Assembly (NCBI RefSeq): GCF_029168945.1
Contig: NC_083601.1
Span: 32,973,660 to 33,037,659 of the forward strand
Direction: 5' to 3'
DNA: 64,000 bases
DNA from: Cannabis sativa
Taxonomy: Eukaryota; Streptophyta; Magnoliopsida; Rosales; Cannabaceae
The translations under genes and the position numbers were made by a program. This document shows, piece after piece, positions 36,913 to 47,905 of the stretch; position 1 is the stretch's first letter, and each line of letters opens with the position of its first letter. The notes below the pieces were generated by a model, which saw only the letters and a list, made by a program, of their open reading frames with translations, was not told the DNA's origin and made no database searches.

Positions 36913-39900
36913 ATGGTATTTAAACGGAAGAGGGGGGCTGCAGACAAAAAGGATGCAACGAGAGATAAAGAAGAAGGATCCGAAGGAAGCTTGGCCGAAG
37001 TACTAGTGAGTTATTTGTGGCAGTTATTTTAGTGGTAATATTTTTTGGTTTTGAAAATAATATTTATAATTCCATTCCTTTATTTAATTGATGCAGCCAA
37101 GCCAATTTCTATGCTTATGCTGATGCACACAAAGAGAAACCTAAAGCAGATGTGAGTGACTTGGACTGTGTTATGGATCTTTTATTTTTTATCTTTGATT
37201 TAGCGTACTTTTGTTAATAATCGAGTCTTAATATTGCAGGTGCTTCGTAGTTTTAAGGAGCAATTCAAGCTTCTTACCGATGAAGAGATTGAGAATTGGG
37301 CTGCATACGAAGTCGAGGCTTCCTCCAAGGTTGGTGGTAGAGGGAAAGGGAAGAAGGTGAAGGAGACATTATCTCGCCGAGCCGTGGATTGACAACAACG
37401 AAGGTGTGGGGGACGTTCAAGTTTCTGGTCGTTGCTCATTCGAGCGTTTGGGGAGAATAGTCCCACTGCTGAACGAGGCTCAAAAGGAAATGGTGAGAAA
37501 TGCCGGTTTCTCAACATTTTTAAGGGAGGATGCCCCGTACATAGACGCTAAGATAGTTAGTTGGCTGATCGATCACGTGGATCCAACCACTTCTACCTGG
37601 AGATATTTGGAAGAACAATCCAACTATCCGCCAAGCTGTTTGAGGATGTCATGGGAATCCGGGATGGCGGAGAACCCGTGGCAACCGAAAGTGAGCGTGA
37701 CCTGGTTGAGTTTGACGTCCTCTTCAAGGCCAAGGACTATAGGTATTCCCTGACTTTGCTTTGGAGAATGAGCTCGGGGAAACCGGCGTTGACTACTGTT
37801 TCTCATTAAGTTTCTCCTTGTACGTATTGAACCGTGTTGCCGCCGAAGAATGGTACCGAGGTCAGCACTAGCTACATGCATTCTTTAGTTGACATAAGGT
37901 CAATTAAGAAGAAGAATTGGGCGACTGCCGGATATCGATATCTAATGAGCTCTCTACACGGTACAAGACGAAGAACACCAAAAATGTCTCCGGTTGCACG
38001 ATATTTTTACGGAGTAAGTTTTCGAATTATTGTGATGGTAGTAATTTTATTCTCTCGTGTACCGCGTGGTAATATATGTATGCACTTTTGTTTGGTGGCA
38101 GCTTGTATATTTGACGCACGTAGACTGGACTGCTACTCACGTGGACCGAACTTGTGGCTCCAATTGACTTTTGGACCACAAAACACCGCAAGTCGGTGTA
38201 CAAGTGGATTCGAGACTGTGGTGGTCACACAAGTGGAAAGGTACATTTAGTACTTCAATTTTCTAATGCGTGAGAATTTTATTTGAGAGATATGCTAACT
38301 AGTTTTTTTGGTGTACTAAGCAGGTGAAGTTGACTAACACGTATGTGTTACTGCCAAGTTTTGAATCCGCTGCAGTTGGGCAACCCACAAATGACGCAAT
38401 ATACAAAGTTTGTGTGTGAGTTGAAAGATGAGGTCTTCGGCTTGATTTGAAGGTGAGCAGGCGCAAAAGAGTCATTATCGAAGGTACTCTCCACTTCCCT
38501 TGGGAAGGGGACTATGAAAGAAGTGTTGGAGATACCTGAGACGAGCAAAGTTCAGCGCTCGCTTTCGTTCAACGGGGAGACCGAGAAGAAGGATGACGTC
38601 TGTGTCGAGGAAAAGGATGGTGAAGGGACGAAGGATGACGTGGTTGTCGAGGAAAAGGATGGTGAAGGGACGAAGGATCAATTGGAAGAGGATGTTGATG
38701 ATGTAGAGAGTGTCCCTTCACTTAATCTATCGAAGAGAAGGTCGTTGTTCCAACTAAGGTGGTTGTTTCGATGATTCGTTTGAGGTTATGAACTTTTGGG
38801 GAGAAGATCTCCCCGCTATTGTAAAAGAGGAAGTTGAGCGAGGCAAGTGAAGGATGATTTTGATGATCTTGCGTTCGAAAGATTCAAAGAATGCGGAGGG
38901 AAGGTGATTGGTCCGTTCACCGTGAAGAAGGGTTACTCAAATCAACAAGACGAGTTGTTCCGTTACATTTTCTCTAGCGCCAATGATCCGAGGTAATCTC
39001 ATGTGTCATGATTACCGTGTACGTAGTTGATATTAGTACATTCGTTTCGTTGTTGATTATTTGTTTGGTATTTCGGTGAAGTGTTAGCCCATTTTGGGAA
39101 GGTTGAGGTCGAGCGGATGTATTTCAAATGCATGAAACCGAGACCGATATATCACACGATGTACGTAGAAGTTGGCTTTTGGGTGCTTTGAAATTTTTAG
39201 TTCATTACTTTAGTTAATGCCATTTACAAATTGTATGAATGACAACATAACGGATATTGTTTGTGTAAATGTCGGCTCATTGATTGCTTTGCTCAAATCA
39301 TGAATTTTCGAGAGAAGAAGCGCAACGGCATTGGAAGTAAGAGAACTTGGTTTATGCCCACCGAATTTCGGTATGAAATTTGATATTTAAAAGTGGACAT
39401 GAATCTTTTGTATTTGTCTTGTAAACTCGTTAAATCTAAGTTTTTATTTAAAATGTAATCTATTATGTGTGCTTATTGTGCAGAGCAAGTTACTTGGAAG
39501 ATCGATGATCGTGGAGAGGATGGCGAAGCGAAGAGTGGTCCACTCTTTATTACGATGCAGATTTGAGTTTATGTCACACTGTAATTTGCATTTTCTTGAA
39601 ACTTTTGTGTTGAATCAAATGTGTGTAGTTCAATTTTCCGATGACGTTGTTTGTTTTACTTTGTCGAGATGGTGGTACCCCTACCGGATACCGAGAGTGC
39701 TCCGCACCGGTTTGCGGCGAATGTGAGCATGGTTAATACAACGTGTGGAAATTAGGGACTCGTTGTCTTCGCAATGCATAAGAGGTCACGTCGGAGCACT
39801 GCGTAGAGATGGTATGCACGTGTGTACACGGTGTGCCGTTTTATTAGTGTAATTGCACTAATCTCAACTCGTGATTGTTTTAATTTTTTTGCGGCTCCGG

Positions 39901-40491
39901 ACTTTGGACCAATTGTTTGCCCCCGTGAAGCCGCAGGACTGAATTTCGGCCGAGTTTGTAATTATTTCTTCAAGCAAGGACTACCCACAACAACAAAATG
40001 GCCACGATTGTGGAATGTTTGTAATGAAGTACATGGAATCACTGTTCGAGGAAAATGAAATATTGGAAGAGGTAATGTAATGTTGATTTCTTTAGTTTAA
40101 GTTTTCATCCCGTTAACTAACTCGTTTATATTGTGAAAATTGAGTTGTCAATCTATTTTTTGATGGATTTGTTTCTATGGATTTGGTTGTCATGTGTATT
40201 ACTGAATTGGTTTCCTAATGTACACTGCAGTTTGATCCTATTGAAGCGAGACTGGATTGTGTTGGGAAAATTGTCACCCACGAGAGTAACAAGGCTAAAC
40301 ATGCTGTGATGGAGGGAGTTAAGAAGCAATTTGGATTGAGCAAAACCAAAGTTCTTCCATCAACATCTACAACTATAGCATTACGTAGTCCATCAAGGTC
40401 TCCTCGAGACCCCCGATTCAAGACAGTCGAAGGCCGTGTCCGAAAACATGTGGACTGGCAAGAGCAAGTCCCCGAAAACACGTCATTCTAA
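36913..40491 (+). pseudogene. Ulp1-like (C48) cysteine protease gene, decayed
   Basis: Several open pieces in different frames form one gene. The first exon candidate (36913-37005, starting MVFKRKRGAA) ends at GTGAGT. A piece at 37240-37389 reads VLRSFKEQFKLL. A conserved N-terminal region of plant transposon-borne Ulp1 proteins follows (37406-37620, CSFERLGRIVPLLNEAQKEM; then, after a frameshift, GRTIQLSAKLFEDVMGIRDG). Next come a region near 37820-38010 (LYVLNRV, LVDIRSIKKKNWA), an acidic linker with 14-residue repeats, and IGPFTVKKGYSNQQDELF near 38910. The catalytic-cysteine motif is PQQQNGHDCGMFVMKYME, with Cys at 40009-40011, ending at a GTAATG donor. The last exon is 40231-40491. The catalytic His and Asp are not recognisable. 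Ulp1 enzymes cut SUMO from proteins. Such genes recur in plant Mutator-like elements with unknown transposition role. Frameshifts make this copy non-functional unless they are assembly errors. Confidence 0.8.
38592..38675 (+). repeat. 42-bp in-frame tandem repeat in the acidic linker
   Basis: Two units (38592-38633, 38634-38675) encode DDVCVEEKDGEGTK and DDVVVEEKDGEGTK. They lie in the linker of the Ulp1-like gene. Protein-level periodicity is kept, so the repeat probably arose while the frame was in use. Confidence 0.85.
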
Positions 40492-40499
40492 AAGGCTGG

Positions 40500-41820
40500 C
40501 CATAAGTAACAAGTAGTATATTACAATGGTTAGAAAAGTTACTTTATTTATATATTTACTATGTTCAGTACAATGGTTACAAAAGTTAGGTTTTAGGTCG
40601 TAAATTATATTTACTCAGTCATGTTATATACTTGCATCATACTACTGTTAGGTGATTTGGAATTGCACTAATGTTGGTGATTTTATAATTTACTATAGGG
40701 TGAGACTTGTGGTAGTTTTTAGAATTTGGTGGAACTGATTATTATTATTGTATGGTCATTATTACTATTATTGTGAATATTATTTAGGTTGTTATACTTT
40801 GCCATTACTATTAGGTTTTGGATTTTTTTTTACCATAACAATATGTCAAGTACATTATTCTGAAAATGAAACTAACCAATTTTTACATTCCTTTTCGCAC
40901 TATCTGTTTTAGTCCAATGATGTCCATAGCCAAAATAATAATAATACTTATACTTATGTACTTTCCCATTACTATTGTGAATATTATTACTGTTGTTATA
41001 TTTTGCCGTACTATTAGGTTTTGGATAGTGAATTACATTATTTTCAAAATGAAATTGTTTACTCCAATTATGTCCAAAATAATAAAAATACCTACAATCA
41101 ACAACGAAGGCATTAATTACGGCCTTGGACATAAATTTGGATCAAAAAGAGTAAGTACGCATGCTTATGAGCAATAATAATAACTCTGTCACACAATTTC
41201 CTTTGTAACAATTTTACCACTTCTAAATAATGTAATTAAAGGCTATAAAAAAGAACTGTTTTCCAAAAATGCAGTGTATTGAACATCAACCTTTACAACA
41301 ATTATATGGATACCTCCAACATATTAAAAATTAAAAACAATGGTACCAATCTATTCAACATTAAACACATAGTTAAAGTACTGTACAGTGATGAGACATA
41401 ATAACTCTGAATTTCACCATTTCTAAATAATGCAATTAAAAGCTACCAAAAAAAATAAAGGTTAGTGTTTTTAAAAAATGCAATGTATTGAACATCAACG
41501 TTTGAAAATGGTAGCAATCTATTAAACATTAAACTTTGAAAAAAAAAGTTGAAGTATTTTTAAAATGCAAATTAGTGAAACACAACAATGTTGACTAAGT
41601 TATTATGACACTTTTTGGATTATATTGTGAAAATTACCGATATTTATCTTTAAATCCTAGTATTTCACACTAGATTAATTACTGTACTACGCACATATTG
41701 ACATTCACAATCAATGACGAAATAGTAATTAAGAAATTTTTAATAGAACCAACTTAAATGCCTACCTTTCCTTTGAATTACGTCCTTAAAAAACATAAAA
41801 TAAACATCATACCACATACA
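40500..41820. other. 3' flank of the Ulp1-like gene
   Basis: AT-rich, with diverged internal repeats: blocks such as ATTACTATTATTGTGAATATTATT recur near 40760-40790 and 40967-40990, and TGCAATTAAA/GCTA(C/T)(C/A)AAAAAA blocks near 41230 and 41430. No gene recognised. Confidence 0.45.
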
Positions 41821-41826
41821 ATATCT

Positions 41827-42290
41827 CTAACGAAATACAAGTTGGCAAATGATGAAGAGGCAAATAAATATAATGAAATATAATTTTTTAATAATGTTTT
41901 CATGGTGCATCTTCTCTTTCTCCAAACTCCTTACTTGGTTTCGCAAACCGAGAGTAGTGTCTCGGGTTTTTAGGATGAGCTTGATCGATCCAACAAAAGT
42001 AATCACATCCTCGACTTTCGTTGTTCTCACCGAATTTAAAATAAGTACATCACCATATTTACAAAGCCTAGTTTAAAATATTATTAAGGCGTTCGAAGTC
42101 TTACATAGTGCGGACATCCAAAGAAGCGACGACCCGGATTTGCTCTACTGCTAGAAGTCCAAACATAAGCTAGATCACCACAGTAACAATGGGGGTGTCC
42201 CCCAAGTGAATTTTTCCATGAAGGGAAATCCCTCTCGAACCCGTAGGGGTCCTCTCCGGTAACTGCCCACCATGTTTTTTTTTTAACAAA
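41827..42290 (-). pseudogene. GRF-type zinc finger, coiled-coil, membrane-anchored protein remnant
   Basis: On the minus strand a piece near 42225-42108 reads HPHCYCGDLAYVWTSSSRA followed by NPGRRFFGCPHY. This is the signature of a GRF zinc finger (C-x-C ... NPGRRFxxC). A candidate splice donor, GTAAGA, follows. A second piece (about 42050-41827) reads CKYGDVLILN, then a coiled-coil-like NQVRSLEKEKMHHENIIKKL and a hydrophobic tail (YFIIFICLFIICQLVF) to a stop at 41827. Plant genomes hold many short proteins with this order: GRF finger, coiled coil, C-terminal membrane segment. Exon phases do not join cleanly, so it is probably decayed. The GRF finger binds single-stranded nucleic acid in other proteins. 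Its job here is unknown. Confidence 0.65.
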
Positions 42291-43091
42291 CCAAATTAGG
42301 GTGTTAGTGAGGCTTGAAAAGGAGTGTTTCCGTTGACCTTATGGTGGAAATAGGTTGTGAAAATAAATTTAGGGGGGAAACCGAATTTCTTTGAAAACGT
42401 TAGAAAGTATATTAAAATTGGGGAGCATATTTCGTGCTTCCTCTCAAATATTTGCTTCAAAGTCTTTGGTGCACTATACTTATATACAAAAAAGTAGTGT
42501 CAATCAATCACAAGCAAATTCAATCAAATTAAAATAATATTTTATGTTAACTCTATGAACAGTTAAAAGTACAACACATAAATATTTCTCCCCACATGAA
42601 TAAACCACATATACAGCCGGTTTAGTTTGGTTTAATGGAATTGTATGAACTTTCTTATATTTTAATTTTATGTAGGATGTATTGGAATTCTAATTTCCAA
42701 TAATCAGTTGACATGTGTAGGATGTATTACCTTCTTTAATAAAATAAAAAATACTTATTTAAATATACAAACCTTTGAAGTCAATATGAATGAAAATAAT
42801 GTGTGTCATTTAAATATACATTTTGAATTTTGAGTGGGTTAATATCAATGAAACTTAATTTTTGTCTTATGTTAATAGAATCTGCTACAGTACATATGAT
42901 GTGACATATAACTATGTAAAACTCAGCCAAGTACGTTTTTACAATAAAATAATAATTTCAACACTTAAAGTAAACAACAAATCCTTCAAAACCCTAAAAA
43001 ACAATTTTAAATAAATGAGGAAGACCTTTTTTGTATTTTAAAATAATAAACATTTTAATAATATTTTCCCATCAATCCATATACGGTCAAA

Positions 43092-43555
43092 TCAGTAGGT
43101 TGTACATGAGGAAGCAATTTGACATAGGACTGTAAAAAACGCTGACATTCGCCTCCCGCATATCTTTTCTTCAAGAGTCTGGCGCACCGTTGTGTCAAAT
43201 ATTATAACACTCATTCCTCGGTCGCCTTGTCCACTCGGGAGGTTAAGGTTCGGTAGGATGACATATTTGGGTGGCCGTTTTGGAAGTAGTTCCCGCCACC
43301 CTAGTCCACCCATCCCAAACCTTCGTCAACATTTCCTGAATACACATGTACCACATACATAAAATTTTTAAGAAACAATTTGTAATAATATAATATTGAA
43401 ATAAATAGACATAAAGAGTTGAGTTATTACCAAAATTTGTTATGAGATGATTTATTGAATTGCTGAAATTCCCTTGATGCACCTACAACACACGGTTGCA
43501 GTGCATACCAATCCTTCTGTTTACACATCTTCACTTTGGTGCAACAACAATACAT
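43092..43555 (-). pseudogene. Left copy of an unrecognised duplicated gene
   Basis: A TATA box lies about 105 bases upstream of an ATG at 43555 (MYCCC). The translation continues KDWYALQPCVVGASREFQQF. After a candidate intron (donor GTAATA, acceptor near TATTCAG), it reads LTKVWDGWTRVAGTT and CHPTEP. The phase across the candidate intron does not join, so the exon model is uncertain. I do not recognise the protein family. The same gene is present in inverted orientation at 47363-47831. In the right copy the equivalent of the first exon contains a stop (TAG) where this copy has AAC. Confidence 0.5.
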
Positions 43556-43660
43556 AATTTATTTTTTTAATATATTATACACACGTCTACATATAGGGAG
43601 TGAGTTCTCTAGGATAGGGTTTAATACGAAATTGTGAAGGAGTAAGGAGAGGTAGAGGGG

Positions 43661-43668
43661 TATATATA
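43661..43668 (-). promoter_or_regulatory. TATA box, left duplicated gene
   Basis: TATATATA is conserved with the mirror copy at 47233-47240, including flanking CCACAAGTAC and CCCCTCTACCTCTCC in gene orientation. It lies about 105 bases upstream of the ATG. Transcription would run outward from the satellite array. Confidence 0.55.
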
Positions 43669-44640
43669 GTACTTGTGGATGTGATTGTTGAGTGTAGTCT
43701 TCACAAAAATTTAAAAATAATAATTAATAATATAACCCTAGGTACGGCTACAAATAACCTAAAGCTATTTATTTGACTTTTTCAATCCCTTGAAAAACGT
43801 AGTATCAACAAATAGACAAACCCCTACTAACTTTTCCTTGGAAGACGTAATTGGAACCAATATGCATGCTCGGTCACAACATTGAATTGGTTCACTGTGC
43901 TAAACAAAAATTATGTATTTAAATAAGGTAAATGTTGCTCCCATTGTTATCACATGTAGCAACAAATATCCTAATATTATGTCCAAATAAACATGTGTGG
44001 CCAAATGAATAAGAAATTAAATTAGGATGTTTACTAATAATGAAAACTCAATATTTATTTAAATACGATTTTAATATTTCATTAAAATATTATTCGTTGG
44101 AGTAAATATTGCAATAATTTTTGTAAGATTACATTAACGTATCACTCGTTGGAATCAAGATTACAATAATTTTTTGAATACTATATAAATATAGATATTT
44201 AATAACAAAATTGTTTAATGTTATGAATACAATAGTAGTTTAAGACAAGAAGTGACTCTAGTAATAAAATCAAGAGAATAGTGAATCTGGTACGCGTCAT
44301 GATGAACTGAGTACACACTCAGCCCAAACAACCTAAATTCATAGTGCGACTTCTCCCATACTGCATCGGTGTCACTCTGTACAACCCTAGGTCAAACTTC
44401 ATTCGGTGAGTTCGTTAGAAGAGGAGTGACTCCGTACCCAACAAAGAAACTTCACTACATACTGTGTCACCGCGCATGTAAACACCGCGAGTGACAACGT
44501 CAGTACTACGAATGGTTGACTGTCGCGTCGTACAACCCTAGCTCGAACTAGATTCATTGAGTTTTTTAGGAGGATAGTGACTCCGGTACACCAAAGCTAA
44601 CTTGACTACATACTGTGTGTCACCTTAACCAAAAAACACC

Positions 44641-46330
44641 GAATCCAGTTCGACCTGGGGTACCGGAATCACTACTCTCCCAACGAACTAACCGAATCCA
44701 GTTCGACCTCGGGTTGTACTGAGTGACACTCAACCATTCCTACTACTGACATTGTGACTTGCGGTGTTTACGGGCCCGGTGACACACAATATGTACTCAA
44801 GTTCGCTTTGGGGTACCGGAATCACTACTCTCCCAACGAACTAACCGAATCCAGTTCGACCTCGGGTTGTACTGAGTGACACTCAACCATTCCTACTACT
44901 GACATTGTGACTTGCGGTGTTTACGGGCCCGGTGACACACAATATCCTACATATAGTTCGCTCTGGGGTACCGGAATCACTACTCTCCCAACGAACTAAC
45001 CGAATCCAGTTCGACCTCGGGTTGTACTGAGTGACACTCAACCATTCCTACTACTGACATTGTGACTTGCGGTGTTTACGGGCCCGGTGACACACAATAT
45101 GTACTCAAGTTCGCTTTGGGGTACCGGAATCACTACTCTCCCAACGAACTAACCGAATCCAGTTCGACCTGGGGTTGTACTGAGTGACACTCAACCATTC
45201 CTACTACTGACATTGTGACTTGCGGTGTTTACGGGCCCGTGACACACAATATGTACTCAAGTTCGCTTTGGGGTACCGAATCACTACTCTCCCAACGAAC
45301 TAACCGAATCCGGTTCGACCTCGGGTTGTACCGAGTGACACTCAACCATTCCTACTACCGACATTGTGACTTGCGGTGTTTACGGCCCGGTGACACACAA
45401 TATGTACTCAAGTTCGCTTTGGGGTACCGAATCACTACTCTCCCAACGAACTAACCGAATCCGTTCGACCTCGGGTTGTACCGAGTGACACTCAACCATT
45501 CCTACTACCGACATTGTGACTTGCGGTGTTTACGGGCCGGTGACACACAATATGTACTCAAGTTCGCTTTGGGGTACCGGAATCACTACTCTCCCAACGA
45601 ACTAACCGAATCCAGTTCGACCTCGGGTTGTACTGAGTGACACTCAACCATTCCTACTACTGACATTGTGACTTGCGGTGTTTACGGGCCCGGTGACACA
45701 CAATATGTACTCAAGTTCGCTTTGGGGTACCGGAATCACTACTCTCCCAACGAACTAACCGAATCCAGTTCGACCTCGGGTTGTACTGAGTGACACTCAA
45801 CCATTCCTACTACCGACATTGTGACTTGCGGTGTTTACGGCCCGGTGACACACAATATGTACTCAAGTTCGCTTTGGGGTACCGGAATCACTACTCTCCC
45901 AACGAACTAACCGAATCCAGTTCGACCTCGGGTTGTACTGAGTGACACTCAATCATTCCTACTACTGACATTGTGACTTGCGGTGTTTACGGGCCCGGTG
46001 ACACACAATATGTACTCAAGTTCGCTTTGGGGTACCGGAATCACTACTCTCCCAACGAACTAACCGAATCCGTTCGACCTCGGGTTGTACTGAGTGACAC
46101 TCAACCATTCCTACTACTGACATTGTGACTTGCGGTGTTTACGGGCCCGGTGACACACAATATGTACTCAAGTTCGCTTTGGGGTACCGGAATCACTACT
46201 CTCCCAACGAACTCACCGAATCCAGTTCGACCTCGGGTTGTACTGAGTGACACTCAACCATTCGTACGACCCACAATGTGACTTGCGGTGTGTACGGGCC
46301 CGGTGTGGCACAGTATGTACTCATTTAATC
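44641..46330 (+). repeat. ~153-bp satellite array, 11 units, inside the Mutator-like element
   Basis: Units begin with GGGGTACCGGAATCACTACT at 44657, 44810, 44965, 45118, 45270, 45421, 45571, 45724, 45876, 46029 and 46181. The spacings are 150-155 bp. Each unit contains GGTACC, TGAGTGACACTCA and CGGGCCCG, all near-palindromic. Units are nearly identical apart from occasional single-base losses next to C/G runs. Two diverged, inverted units precede the array (44265-44640) and one diverged unit follows it (to about 46430). It is not a CRISPR array: units are contiguous, without unique spacers. Confidence 0.95.
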
Positions 46331-47232
46331 ATGAAGCGTACCAGAGTCATTATTCTCCAGACTTTATTACTACACTCACTTGTTCTCTCAAACTACTATT
46401 GTATTCGTAACAGTATGTACTCATTTTAATATGTGAGAAACATAAAATGAAGAATAATATTAAAAGTATTTTTTTGTTAGTTTTTTATATTTTTAAGCTA
46501 TATTATGTTATTATATTATTTAAGATACCCTGAAGTAACTTTTTTTTTTTTAAATGTAACTCTTATAATGTTTTAAATGTGTCTGATAAAATAGTTTTAT
46601 AAAAATAAGTTTATTTTTAATTTAATTTTCTAATTTCAAATATAAAAAATTTAAAAGTAGTAACTTGTTTTCATACATTAAATTTTATTTAAATTTAAAT
46701 ATTCTTATATAAAATAAAAAAAGAAAAAGACTAAAATATTTTTTAAAAAATTTAAAAAAGAGAATGTTTGACAAGTTTATTATTATTATTACAAAAAATA
46801 TATTTTTACTATATGTGTCATGAGTCATATACAAATAATAAATAAAAAAGTAGGGATGCCTAAAAAAGTAATTGGCAAAAAAAAAAAAGAAAACGTACAA
46901 CCGCTGAATTAATATATTTTAAAATTATTAAAGTGAGAATATGTGAGTAGCTCATTATTTCATTTTTTTAATAATAATATTAATAAAGGAGAAATTTTTT
47001 CTAACCACAATCAACCAAACCACAACAAAATCGATAATTTCGTTGGTTGGAATTACGTCTTCCAAGGAAAAGTTAATAGGGGGTTGGGTTTGTTCAAATT
47101 ACGTTTTTCAAGGGATTGACAAAATCAAATTTGTCTTGGGGTTATACCACCTTTAGCCGTACCTAGGGTTATATTAATTATTATTTTGTAATATTTGACA
47201 AGACTACACTCAACAATCACATCCACAAGTAC

Positions 47233-47240
47233 TATATATA
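47233..47240 (+). promoter_or_regulatory. TATA box, right duplicated gene
   Basis: TATATATA is conserved with the mirror copy at 43661-43668 and lies about 125 bases upstream of the ATG at 47363. Confidence 0.55.
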
Positions 47241-47362
47241 CCCCTCTACCTCTCCTTACTCCTTCACCTCTCAATTTAGTATTGTTTTCTTTCCTAGAAA
47301 ACTCACTCCCTATCTGTAGACGTATGTATAGGGATAATATATATAAAAAAAAATAGTAAATT

Positions 47363-47831
47363 ATGTATTGTTGTTGCACCGAAGTGAAGATGTGTAAACA
47401 AAAGGATTGGTATGCACTACAACCGTTTGTTGTAGGTGCATCAAGGGAATTTCAGCAATTCAATCAATCATCTCATTAGAAATTTCGGTAATAACTCCAC
47501 TATTTACGTCTATTTTTTTAAAAATTATATTATTACGAATTGTTTCTTAAAAATTTTATGTATGTGGTATATGTATATTCAGGAAACGTTGACGAAGGTT
47601 TCGGATGGGTGGAGTAGGGTGGCACGAACAACCTCCAATCATGGCACCCAAATATGCCATCCAACCGAACCTAAACCTCCAATAAGGCCACCGAGGGATG
47701 AGTGTTATCTATCATATTTGACACTACGGTGCGCCATACTCTGGAACAAAATGATACGCGGGAGGCAAATGTCGCCGTTTTTACATTTTTTGGTAAAATT
47801 ATTATTTTATTATAAAACCGTACTTGGGTGA
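47363..47831 (+). pseudogene. Right copy of the unrecognised duplicated gene
   Basis: It starts MYCCCTEVKMCKQKDWYALQ and continues PFVVGASREFQQFNQSSH to a TAG stop. After a candidate GTAATA...TTCAG intron, the second piece reads ETLTKVSDGWSRVARTTSN, then CHPTEPKPPIRPPRDECYLS and CAILWNKMIRGRQMSPFLHF. Compared with the left copy, the exon-1 stop is new. I do not recognise the family. Confidence 0.5.
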
Positions 47832-47905
47832 GTTTTAAATATATATGTCACATCATATGTACGGTAGGAGTTTTTATTAACAAAAGACAAAAATTAATCC
47901 ATTTT

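Larger units (their letters stand above)
42835..44640 (+). repeat. Left arm of large internal inverted repeat
   Basis: This 1.8-kb arm is an imperfect inverted copy of 46190-47905. Matching blocks, from the outside in, include ACATATGATGTGACATAT, the duplicated gene (43092-43555), the TATATATA box region, CTTTTCCTTGGAAGACGTAA, ACAATAGTAGTTTAAGAC and two diverged satellite units in inverted orientation (44265-44640). Confidence 0.88.
46190..47905 (-). repeat. Right arm of large internal inverted repeat
   Basis: This is the mirror of 42835-44640 and includes the outward-facing gene copy at 47363-47831. The AT-rich part about 46440-46990 has no clear partner in the left arm and may be an insertion. 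Confidence 0.85.

Noticed and set aside
45215..45454. 79-residue frame in the satellite
   Set aside because: Arises from repeat periodicity; other units do not keep it open.
44641..46330. Possible CRISPR-like array
   Set aside because: Units of 153 bp are contiguous with no unique spacers, and the genome is a plant's. It is a satellite array.
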